NCBI GenBank assembly: GCA_964623055.1
Contig: CAZURK010000021.1
Coordinates: 1-64,000 of the forward strand
DNA length: 64,000 nt
From: JADHUC01 sp964623055
GTDB lineage: Bacteria > Planctomycetota > Planctomycetia > Pirellulales > Pirellulaceae
Direction of reading: 5' to 3'
Both the position numbers and the translations under genes were made by a program. The notes under the pieces are model-generated. The model was not told where the DNA came from and searched no databases. It was given only the letters and a program-made list of their open reading frames with translations. Below are positions 42,468 through 50,247 of this stretch, piece by piece. The first letter of the stretch is position 1; each line of letters opens with the position of its first letter.

Positions 42468-42991
42468 CGGTCCGGATTCTCCTTGGATTCTTGCGGCACC
42501 AGGCTCAGTCCGACCGTCGCCGCAATCCGCTCCTGGTATCCATCTGTTGGGTCGCCGCTGGACGGCGTCTTGCGACAGATGACGATCACGGCTTGTTTGG
42601 GTGTCGATGCGTCCGTTTCCAAACGAATCTCGCGAACTCCCGGCAAGCGGAATACGTCTTGATGCACAATCTGCTGCGACTGGTGGACAATCCGTTTGAT
42701 ACCGTTCGACTCGGCCCGATATTCGATGGTCCGGTCGGGCGGTTGTGTAAACACAATGGCCCGTGTTTCGTCGCTTCCAGCGTCGACGGTGGCCTCCGAG
42801 GCAAGGTGGGCATCGCTGCGGAACTGCACGGACAGACGAACCATCGTACGCCGACGCTCGAAGTCCTCGCGTGCGCCGCGATCGACGCGGTACAAGCCGT
42901 GCAGGCAAACCGCGGCGATGCTCGCGACGACGCCCATCAAGGCGATCACGACCATCATTTCCACGAGACTGTAGGCCGGCCTTTTTTTCAC
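42464..42991 (-). CDS. GspJ-like pseudopilin
   Basis: A 175-residue protein. The start is GTG 42991, sharing one base with the stop codon of the previous gene and preceded by AAGGAG; the longer frame from 43069 is rejected. The N-terminus KKRPAYSLVEMMVVIALMGVV is a class III signal: cleavage after Ala, Tyr at +1, Glu at +5. It would be processed by prepilin peptidase and inserted in a periplasmic pseudopilus. Gene order after an I-like and before a K-like pseudopilin fits GspJ. Confidence 0.82.
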   Translation of the reverse strand: MKKRPAYSLVEMMVVIALMGVVASIAAVCLHGLYRVDRGAREDFERRRTMVRLSVQFRSDAHLASEATVDAGSDETRAIVFTQPPDRTIEYRAESNGIKRIVHQSQQIVHQDVFRLPGVREIRLETDASTPKQAVIVICRKTPSSGDPTDGYQERIAATVGLSLVPQESKENPDR

Positions 42992-43404
42992 TAATCCGTC
43001 TCCTTCGACCAATAACGCCACGCGATCAACTGAACGGGTTTGCTGCGTCCTCCGCTGGGCTCCGTCCAATCAACGGAAATCCGAATCTCCTTCGAAGCTG
43101 GTGGTCCGGGATGATGCTGGGCAGAGACTGAAAGTGCGGGATTGCCACCCTGTTTCTGCAGCGTTTCCGACAGCGACAACTCCGCAAGCTTCTCGTCCGT
43201 GATCTCCGACCACGGCATTGCGAAGACTTCTTCCATCAAGTTGGCAGCCTCTTCGGCGGCAAGCGTCTGACGGTCGGCAAGTCGACGTTGCACCGCAATT
43301 GTGGACACCATGTGGACGACCGCCGTGGTGGCCACTCCAAGGATGAAGATGGCGCACGCGGTCTCGACCAGCGTCATTCCTCGCGTTGGTGGATACCTCT
43401 TCAT
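42991..43404 (-). CDS. GspI-like pseudopilin
   Basis: A 137-residue protein beginning MKRYPPTRGMTLVETACAIF: prepilin-peptidase cleavage after Gly, Met at +1, Glu at +5, then a hydrophobic helix and a short C-terminal beta domain. Length and position before the GspJ-like gene match GspI/PilV. It overlaps the F-like gene by 4 bp, indicating strict co-translation. Confidence 0.82.
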   Translation of the reverse strand: MKRYPPTRGMTLVETACAIFILGVATTAVVHMVSTIAVQRRLADRQTLAAEEAANLMEEVFAMPWSEITDEKLAELSLSETLQKQGGNPALSVSAQHHPGPPASKEIRISVDWTEPSGGRSKPVQLIAWRYWSKETD

Positions 43405-44666
43405 GCAAGCCCTCGAATCAAAGCCACAAGCGGCACGAACAGGCTAATGACAATGAATGCGACTATCGCGCCGAGCACCAAAACGACAACCGGGAATCCC
43501 ACGTTCAACCAAGCCCGTAAACGATATTCGCAACGTCGAAGTGCACTGTCGGCCATTTCTTCCAATGCCCAGACAAGATTCCCGGCGCGCTCGGCAGCTT
43601 GCAGAACGGCCACATCGACCCGCCGGATGAGCCCGACGTGTCGAAGAGCGTCGCACCAGTGCATCCCGTCGTCGATTCTCTGGGAGGCCCGTAGCAGACG
43701 GCGAGATACGTTGCGAGTTGGATACTGTCGCGACAACATGAACACCGCCGGTCCGATCTCTCGTTTCAGACGCACGCATAGAGCCAGCGATCGAAGGATC
43801 AAGGCGCCGTCGTAGCGAATCCAGAGAGCACTACGGAACGGAGTACCCAACTGAAACCCGGGAGAATATTGTCTGGGCGGGGTAAGGAAGTCCAGTCCGG
43901 CAACTGACAGAAGAAGTAGCAGGAGCAGCAGCGGCCAAAATGGCATGACGGCATCGCTCAGTGTTATCAACAGGCAGGTAGACGCCGGCAACTCGACTTC
44001 AAGCTCTTCGAACAGCTTGACCCAGACCGGCACGATCTGGAACATGGTGAAGGCCAGGATTGCCGCTGCCGCGTATACAACAAAAACGACGTAGACATAC
44101 CTCGCCAGGACCTTTCGGACCGTCGTCTCCAAACGTTCGGCGTGATCCAGCGACATATGCAGCGCCGGCCCCATAGCCCCCATTTCCGCTCCGAGATTTG
44201 CGGCCAGCACAGCGTCCGCAGGAAGCGGATTGCCCAACATCCGCAGTGCACCGTGCAGTGGCACGCCGTCTTCCAGGAGGTTCGCCAGTCTTGCCACGCG
44301 AGTGCCAATTTGAACGGAGCGTTCGTCGGCAAAGGCGCGGGCTGCTTGTTCAAGCGGGATCCCTCGTTCCGCGGCCGTGGCGAGGGACCACAGCAACGCA
44401 CTGCGCTCACCTTGCACATAGCGGAAGTAGGCCACCAAGACAAGGATGAAACAAACCAAGGTCAGTAAGTGGAACAAGCCTGTCGCGGCCCCGGCAAGGC
44501 CCAGCGTCCCTCCCGCAATGAGAATCCACCCGGCCAGCAGGAACGAGCGTTTCAGCAAATCGTCGCTCGGACCGCGTCTGGCGCCGTAGATCAGCCGGAC
44601 GGACCAGAGCATCGCGACGCCCAGGATGATAAAGCCGGCGCTGTTCAGCGGAGTTATGTCGTCCAT
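43401..44666 (-). CDS. Type II secretion F-family membrane protein (paralogue 3)
   Basis: A 421-residue protein. It starts with two or three membrane helices (about residues 10-30, 40-80), then a T2SF domain with GIPLEQAARAFADE and LANLLEDGVPLHGALRMLGNPLP, a membrane pair near 200 and 235-255, then a second T2SF-like domain (RRVDVAVLQAAERAGNLVWALEEMA) and a last helix (LVLGAIVAFIVISLFVPL). GspF/PilC proteins form the inner-membrane platform that couples the assembly ATPase to the pseudopilus. It is 16 bp after paralogue 2. Confidence 0.85.
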   Translation of the reverse strand: MDDITPLNSAGFIILGVAMLWSVRLIYGARRGPSDDLLKRSFLLAGWILIAGGTLGLAGAATGLFHLLTLVCFILVLVAYFRYVQGERSALLWSLATAAERGIPLEQAARAFADERSVQIGTRVARLANLLEDGVPLHGALRMLGNPLPADAVLAANLGAEMGAMGPALHMSLDHAERLETTVRKVLARYVYVVFVVYAAAAILAFTMFQIVPVWVKLFEELEVELPASTCLLITLSDAVMPFWPLLLLLLLLSVAGLDFLTPPRQYSPGFQLGTPFRSALWIRYDGALILRSLALCVRLKREIGPAVFMLSRQYPTRNVSRRLLRASQRIDDGMHWCDALRHVGLIRRVDVAVLQAAERAGNLVWALEEMADSALRRCEYRLRAWLNVGFPVVVLVLGAIVAFIVISLFVPLVALIRGLA

Positions 44667-44682
44667 CGTCTCCTCGACCGCA

Positions 44683-45738
44683 TCACGATAGCCCCGACCA
44701 CGGTGGTGCTATAATCGGAAGAATGAGTGAGATCGCCACGAAACCAATGGTAACTGCCACAAACACGTAGACCAGCGGCGGAATGACCCCACGCACCAGA
44801 TCGGCGCGCACCTGCACTCGTTTTGCATACGTTGTTCCGGCCACGTGAAACGCTTCGGCCAATTCGCCCGTTCGTTCTCCCCAACGAACAAGTGGCCGCA
44901 AGGTGGCAGGCAGCCGATAGGTCGATTCCAGTAGCGTCGATAACGTCTGCCCTTGCTGGGTACCATCCGCCAGCCACAAACTGAGCTGGCGCATATTCGC
45001 GTCGTGGACGCCGTCGGCCGCCAGCCGAAGGGCCTCGGGCAAGGGGATGCCTTGTTCCAGCAGCACAGCCAGAAGCCTCGCCAGTTCACAGACGCCCGTC
45101 CAATGCCACAAAGGTCCGATCAACGGAACCGTGGCCAGCATACGCCGCCAGCGAACGGCTCCTCCGAACAGCCGGAACAGAACCAGGGCGACCAGCACGC
45201 CGGCAACTGGTAGACACAACCACCAAGTGCCGGAGACATGAATCTGGACTATTAACTCCGTCATAGCCGGCAACAGGAATTCGAATTCTTCGTACATTTG
45301 CACAAACGTGCCGATCACGAAGATATCCATCCAGAGCCCGATCACGGCTGCAAATGTCAGCAGAATCGTGGGATAGGCCAGGGCCGACCGAACCGATCGC
45401 CACAACTCGTCAACGGTCCGTTGATGGTCGGCCATCTCGCCAAACACTTCGGCCAACTGATTGGTCTTCAACGCGGCTCGAACCAGCCCTCGCATGTACC
45501 GGGGATAGTCTGCCTGGGGTGAATCCAGGACCGTTTCCAGCGACTGCCCTTCCTCCAACCGCTGTGCCACTCGATCCAGTTCGTCTGCCATGCGACGGCT
45601 GGGAGCTTCCTTGGCCGCTGCCCGCAAACCGTCCGCCAGAAGCAAACCCTCGGCACTCAGTTCCGCGACCGTTTCGGCCATATAGACCGCTTCCGCTGGT
45701 TTCATCTTGCGGCGGGATGGTTTCTGGTTGGAGTTCAT
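44683..45738 (-). CDS. Type II secretion F-family membrane protein (paralogue 2)
   Basis: A 351-residue protein. First T2SF domain: LLADGLRAAAKEAPSRRMADELDRVAQRLEEGQSLETVL; membrane helix near residue 130; a second T2SF domain with ARLLAVLLEQGIPLPEALRLAADGV and VRWGERTGELAEAFHVAG; last helix near 330 (VYVFVAVTIGFVAISLILPII). This is the two-domain GspF plan in compact form. It lies between two further F paralogues in one operon. Confidence 0.88.
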   Translation of the reverse strand: MNSNQKPSRRKMKPAEAVYMAETVAELSAEGLLLADGLRAAAKEAPSRRMADELDRVAQRLEEGQSLETVLDSPQADYPRYMRGLVRAALKTNQLAEVFGEMADHQRTVDELWRSVRSALAYPTILLTFAAVIGLWMDIFVIGTFVQMYEEFEFLLPAMTELIVQIHVSGTWWLCLPVAGVLVALVLFRLFGGAVRWRRMLATVPLIGPLWHWTGVCELARLLAVLLEQGIPLPEALRLAADGVHDANMRQLSLWLADGTQQGQTLSTLLESTYRLPATLRPLVRWGERTGELAEAFHVAGTTYAKRVQVRADLVRGVIPPLVYVFVAVTIGFVAISLILPIIAPPWSGLS

Positions 45739-45770
45739 TGGAGTTGAAGGGTCTATCCTGTGGGAAAAGA

Positions 45771-45840
45771 TCGTTTAACCGCAGGCCCATCGGGCCGCGC
45801 GTCCGCCAAACGCGCAGGCCGATGGCCTTGCGGTTAAACG
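45771..45840. repeat. Inverted repeat, GTTTAACCGC family
   Basis: TCGTTTAACCGCAGGCCCAT at 45771 onward pairs with the arm ending at 45840 (GATGGCCTTGCGGTTAAACG), with an inner CGCGCG pairing. It occupies most of the 115-bp gap between F paralogues 1 and 2 and interrupts an otherwise tightly packed operon. Confidence 0.75.
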
Positions 45841-45853
45841 AAGAATGAAGATC

Positions 45854-46921
45854 CTACGGCTCTGCCATTTTGACTAATAGTCTTACCCAGGGAACGATCA
45901 CACATAACGCATACGCCAAAGCCAAGCTGCCTCCGAGGCCAATGGTCAGCCAAGTCGGCAGATAGACCGAGAGCCAACGCGACATCCACTCCGCGTGACG
46001 TCTTGACAAGTCCGCAATGCGACGCAGCGAACGCACCAAACGGCCTCGGTCGCGGTGATGGAACAGCAACCAGCCCAACATGGGCGGGGCCCCGACCAGA
46101 TCATTGCCTGTTGATGACTTTTCGCCCCGGCGAATCCGATCCGCCAGCACCTGGCCCGATTCCCGAATTCGCCGGTCACCGCTCGAACTGGTTGCCAGCG
46201 TCACCGCCTCGTCCATGGGAACGTCATGTTCCAGCAACAGTGCCAACGTGTCGGCAAGAGCAGCCATACGTCCCACGTGAACCGTGCGGCCAATCGTGGG
46301 CCATCGTGTGAAAAAGGCTCGTGACGTTTTCCGTTCAATGCGCCATGCGCGTCGCGAGCGAAACCACAAGACGGCCAGGACAACAAGAACCAGCGGCGGA
46401 ATCGTGGGAAACCAATACCAAACGTGCTCGGACAACCATTCGAGTGGCCGAAGTGAAAGATCGTCCGGAAACACCTCGTGGTAAACGCCCGCAAAAGCCG
46501 GGAAACTCTGATACAAAGTGAAGGCGATCAGGCAGAAGGCCACCGCGAAGACGATCAGCGGATAGACCAGAGCCGCAATCATCATCCGCCGTGTTTCCAG
46601 CGCCCGGCGCAGTAGCGTCGACATGCCCTCCAACGCGGCTGCCAAACGCCCTGAGCGTAAACCGGCCGCCAGAATCGCGCGATAGGCCGGTGGCAGGCTG
46701 GCATCCTCCGCCAACGCGAGGCTCAGTTCCTGGCCGCTCGCGAGGCGATCACCCAACTTCGTTACCAGCGCACCAAGACGTCCTGGGACGTCGTGCCCCA
46801 ATTCAGTCAGCCCTTTTTCCAGCGGCACACCGGCACGTGACAATGCGGCGATCTCGTCGTTCAACACGACAAGCTGATCGAGAGTAATGCCGGATGCGGC
46901 AGGACGAGGCGACTGGGACAA
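45854..46921 (-). CDS. Type II secretion F-family membrane protein (paralogue 1)
   Basis: A 355-residue protein: first T2SF domain IAALSRAGVPLEKGLTELGHDVPGRL with LAAALEGMSTLLRRALETRR; membrane helix near residue 125; second T2SF domain MAALADTLALLLEHDVPMDEAVTLATSS; last helix near 335 (LTIGLGGSLALAYALCVIV). It is the first gene of the operon that runs through two more F paralogues and three pseudopilins. No GspE-type ATPase, GspG major pseudopilin or secretin is present nearby, so those parts must come from elsewhere in the genome. Confidence 0.85.
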   Translation of the reverse strand: MSQSPRPAASGITLDQLVVLNDEIAALSRAGVPLEKGLTELGHDVPGRLGALVTKLGDRLASGQELSLALAEDASLPPAYRAILAAGLRSGRLAAALEGMSTLLRRALETRRMMIAALVYPLIVFAVAFCLIAFTLYQSFPAFAGVYHEVFPDDLSLRPLEWLSEHVWYWFPTIPPLVLVVLAVLWFRSRRAWRIERKTSRAFFTRWPTIGRTVHVGRMAALADTLALLLEHDVPMDEAVTLATSSSGDRRIRESGQVLADRIRRGEKSSTGNDLVGAPPMLGWLLFHHRDRGRLVRSLRRIADLSRRHAEWMSRWLSVYLPTWLTIGLGGSLALAYALCVIVPWVRLLVKMAEP

Positions 46922-47055
46922 CGACAGAGTCCTCCCTACTGCCGGTGAACAGGCAGTTCCGATTGATACTTGCCATTTTAATGGCTGCCAGAGAGCTTGC
47001 CATCACCGGTGCCAAGAATGCTCCAGATCTGGCCAACGACCGGTTCGTCTCGGGT

Positions 47056-49092
47056 TCACCGTCTTCCGGCTCCGCCCTTGTCGGGGTACTGTTCCGGATC
47101 CAGCACTCCGCTGTCGACCAGTCGCTTTCGCCAGCGGTACAGCACTCGGTGCATGTAGAGGTTGTTCTTGTAGTAGACGCCGGTGGCGACGCCATCGTAG
47201 TGGTCGGGACGAGCGAGTAGATCGTCTCGGAGGGCGTCGCCGATCAAGTAGGCATCTTTGAGCAAGTTCAGGCTCTGCTTCTCGTCCTTCTGCATCGTCG
47301 ATTCCTTGGCCAGCCGGAACGCAGCGGATAACCGATCGGTGTAGTCGGTCATGATGGCCACTTTTTCCAGCCGGCGTTTGACCAAATCGTCCTCGGCTAG
47401 CCGTTGCGATTCTGTCAGGCTTCTCTTGAGTTCGTCAGTTACTCGCTCGGTGAAGACCAATGGGGCTCCTGACGCAGCCCCGCCAGGTATGTGGGCTTTG
47501 CATGCTGCCATTTGCGATTCGAGCGTTTCATGCCAGCGTCTCATCGGTTCGGCCGCCTTTCCGTAGAACTTCTGGTACAGTTCGTCCAGAAGCGAGGGAA
47601 CGTCGGTCGTGTGGTCCCATAGCAGTCGGGCGGCGACGTACATGGCGATGAAGTTGCTCCAAATGCTGCCGGTTGTGTATTGCGTGTAGACGCCCTCGAC
47701 ACTGATCGACTTGTAGTAGGGAATATCGGCCGCCACGGTGTGGGCGATCGGCCAGGGGAGATCCAGCCAATTCACCTTCCAGTAGTATTCGTAGAAGTAG
47801 ACGTGCGGCGTGTGTTCCTGCCAAGCACGGATCAGCTCGCAATAACGACCGTTTGGCGTGCAGGTCGGATCGTTCACCGGATGAGCCAGACAGGCGGCCG
47901 ATGGCTGGTAGTGACAGATGACCACTGCCAGATTCTTGTGCCCACGGACCGTCCGATCGCGCGGCGGCCACGTGTAGGTGTTGTAGGCACCCACCAGAAT
48001 CAATTGGTCCGGGTACTCCTCCTCAAGCTCCTCGGCCACTCGGTTGTATAGGACCATCTGACGTCGCGAATACCGCTGGTCCGATCGGACCTTGGGGCTG
48101 TCCGGCGCGACCGTATCGTCGTCCATCGCGCGACAATCTCCGCATTGGCACCACATCTGGCCGTCGGTCGGCGAAAGCGAAATCAAGTCGATGCCCGGGT
48201 TTTCCCTCAGCATGACTCCCATATTCCGGGCGATTTCGCGTGGAAGGTCGGAATTCGAATTGCAGAGTTTGCGTTCGCCGGGTCGCATGGATCGCTTGCC
48301 TTGGATCAGTGCGAAGAACTCGGGATGCGTCTTGCCATACTCGGCATTGGGCAACAGCCGGTTTTGCGTGTGGTAGATACCGGGATACACAACGAAGGCC
48401 GGCGGCAGGTCTTGATCGTCGATGCGATTCGTTCGGTTTCGCAGATTCCATCGTGTGTCCTTGCCGATCCAACGCATCTTGAACGAAGGGCTGCGTTTCA
48501 CGTCGAGTTTGTCGAAGCGGATCGTATCCAAACGGGGCACGCAAGCGCCCAACTCACCCGGCATGTACCAGCGGGCGCCAAGCCGGCAGTACAGTTCCGC
48601 GACGGCCCAGATTGTCCCGTAAGGTCCGCCGCCGACCAGAGCCAAGTCGCGATCCCCGAGCCGGACGATATAGTCCTCCTCACCCAAGTTGGCCTGTTCG
48701 GCTGGACTCACGATCTCGTTGGTGAAACGAGTATCGCCCACGAGAACCCGGTTGCCGCGTGATGGCTGATCGTCCTTGGCGATGGGCAGTCTGACGCCGG
48801 TCATTTGGTGAAAGACGGTCTGCAGATCCTCGGCGGCATGCCTCACGCCCGCATCCGCGTCGGCTGGAACAACGATCGTGGCGTAGGCTGTGCCGCGATC
48901 AATCAAAACGCCGGTAGGATGTTCGCCCGGTGCGACGGTTGTCACGCCTTCCGGTTCGGTTTCTCCAGCCACTACAGTAAAATGGCCAACCGGCAAACCG
49001 ACGAGTATCACACAGACCACGAGACTGCGCAGAAAAGCCCAGTCAGCGCGCCGATCGATGAGCACCCTGCCGTAAGGTGCACTACGCTGCAT
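47056..49092 (-). CDS. DUF4838 exported protein, probable glycoside-hydrolase-like
   Basis: A 678-residue protein with an N-terminal signal/membrane segment (FLRSLVVCVILVGLPVGHFTVVAG). The N-terminal part (ATIVVPADADAGVRHAAEDLQTVF, then GPYGTIWAVAELYCRLGARWYMPGELG) is the small domain found before GH20- and GH67-type barrels. DUF4838 follows, with LISLSPTDGQMWCQCGDC and a long helical C-terminus (DDVPSLLDELYQKFYGKAAEPM-like region). The family is thought to act on glucuronic acid- or hexosamine-containing glycans; activity is not shown. Same strand as, and 134 bp upstream of, the secretion operon. Confidence 0.82.
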   Translation of the reverse strand: MQRSAPYGRVLIDRRADWAFLRSLVVCVILVGLPVGHFTVVAGETEPEGVTTVAPGEHPTGVLIDRGTAYATIVVPADADAGVRHAAEDLQTVFHQMTGVRLPIAKDDQPSRGNRVLVGDTRFTNEIVSPAEQANLGEEDYIVRLGDRDLALVGGGPYGTIWAVAELYCRLGARWYMPGELGACVPRLDTIRFDKLDVKRSPSFKMRWIGKDTRWNLRNRTNRIDDQDLPPAFVVYPGIYHTQNRLLPNAEYGKTHPEFFALIQGKRSMRPGERKLCNSNSDLPREIARNMGVMLRENPGIDLISLSPTDGQMWCQCGDCRAMDDDTVAPDSPKVRSDQRYSRRQMVLYNRVAEELEEEYPDQLILVGAYNTYTWPPRDRTVRGHKNLAVVICHYQPSAACLAHPVNDPTCTPNGRYCELIRAWQEHTPHVYFYEYYWKVNWLDLPWPIAHTVAADIPYYKSISVEGVYTQYTTGSIWSNFIAMYVAARLLWDHTTDVPSLLDELYQKFYGKAAEPMRRWHETLESQMAACKAHIPGGAASGAPLVFTERVTDELKRSLTESQRLAEDDLVKRRLEKVAIMTDYTDRLSAAFRLAKESTMQKDEKQSLNLLKDAYLIGDALRDDLLARPDHYDGVATGVYYKNNLYMHRVLYRWRKRLVDSGVLDPEQYPDKGGAGRR

Positions 49093-49152
49093 GTGGAACC
49101 TCCCTGTGATTCGTCCGTTCGATGCTATTGACCGGGCAAGGGCCCCTTGTTG

Positions 49153-50154
49153 TCAGTTTGGTTGTGATTGATGTTTGGATTTCGCTTGCTCGATCAACTC
49201 CTGGATGTTGATCGTTGCGCCGTCCTTGGCCTTCGATTCGTCGGCGGCGCTCATGAAGGCGAAGATCTCGATCGTCTCTTCGGCTGGAACGGGCGGCTTG
49301 CCGGTTTTGAAGAACTTGACGATCTGCTCCAGCAAAGGACCATAGCCAGATGACTTTCCGGTGGCCGAGCCCTTCGTGCCGTAGATGATAGCCGTGTATC
49401 CGCTCTTGCCTTTTCCAAGATCGCGAAAAGTCCCGATACGGCCGTCTTTCCATACCCCCACGACCAAGTCGGTGCCGTCCGCTTTGACTCGACGGACGCT
49501 CTCGCAGCCGGTGCCCATAATGGCAAACAGTGGCTCGACTGCATGGACTCCGTAAAGGTACAGGTCCGGATGAAACTCCGCCCAACTGCTGGAGCCAAAC
49601 ACGTCACAACCGACGATTTCGCCAAGCTCTTCGTTCTGCGAGGCATCAGTGATTCCTTCGCCATAGCGCGCCGACGAGCTTGACCAACAAGGCACACCTG
49701 CCTCTTTGGCCAGCCGGAAGATTTCGATCACATCGGCCAAACTGGCGGCCATGGGTTTGTCAACAAACAACGGTTTTCCTGCGGCGATCACCGGTTTGGC
49801 CTGCTCCAGATGCGGTCGGCCATCGACGCTTTCCAGCAGAATCCCGTCGACCTTCTCGCAGAGTTCTTCGATGCTGTCGACGATCTCCAAACCGTGTTTC
49901 TCACGCAACTGGTTCGTGAACTTCTCCACTCGGTCGGCCGAAGCCGGGAAGTCGGGCGAACCGCCCGGGTAACCGGCCACCACGCGGCAGCCAAGTTCCT
50001 CGCTACGGCCGTTGATGTAACTGGTAAAGGCAATCACGTGCGACGTGTCCAACCCGATCATCCCCAGGCGGAACACCTTCTCTTCGGCCCGACCAACGAG
50101 TGGCAGAGCCACAACGGCAGCAATCAGGAAAGTCGACAACACAATCCGGTTCAT
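49153..50154 (-). CDS. Gfo/Idh/MocA-family oxidoreductase, exported
   Basis: A 333-residue protein. ATG 50154 has AAGGAGA upstream and starts a Sec signal (MNRIVLSTFLIAAVVALPLVGRA); the frame from 50205 is rejected. The Rossmann part has FRLGMIGLDTSHVIAF in place of a strict GxGxxG, then the strand-5 motif AGKPLFVDKPMAAS, in which EKP-type Lys is conserved as DKP. The C-terminal half forms the substrate-binding beta-sheet. Likely an NAD(P)-dependent sugar or inositol dehydrogenase-like protein, but the altered nucleotide motif and export make activity uncertain. 60 bp upstream of the DUF4838 gene, so probably one transcript. Confidence 0.85.
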   Translation of the reverse strand: MNRIVLSTFLIAAVVALPLVGRAEEKVFRLGMIGLDTSHVIAFTSYINGRSEELGCRVVAGYPGGSPDFPASADRVEKFTNQLREKHGLEIVDSIEELCEKVDGILLESVDGRPHLEQAKPVIAAGKPLFVDKPMAASLADVIEIFRLAKEAGVPCWSSSSARYGEGITDASQNEELGEIVGCDVFGSSSWAEFHPDLYLYGVHAVEPLFAIMGTGCESVRRVKADGTDLVVGVWKDGRIGTFRDLGKGKSGYTAIIYGTKGSATGKSSGYGPLLEQIVKFFKTGKPPVPAEETIEIFAFMSAADESKAKDGATINIQELIEQAKSKHQSQPN

Positions 50155-50247
50155 CTTCCCATCTCCTTGACACGGTAAATCGCGACCAATTCCACTCGTG
50201 TACATGCTAGCGATAGCGAATGGGTAATTCCACTGGCTGTACCGGAC

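Noticed and set aside
42468..42908. N-terminal extension of the GspK-like frame on the minus strand
   Set aside because: It reads the GspJ-like gene in another frame, is Arg/Pro/Ser-rich and lacks a ribosome site; ATG 42467 with GGAG and a prepilin signal is clearly the start.
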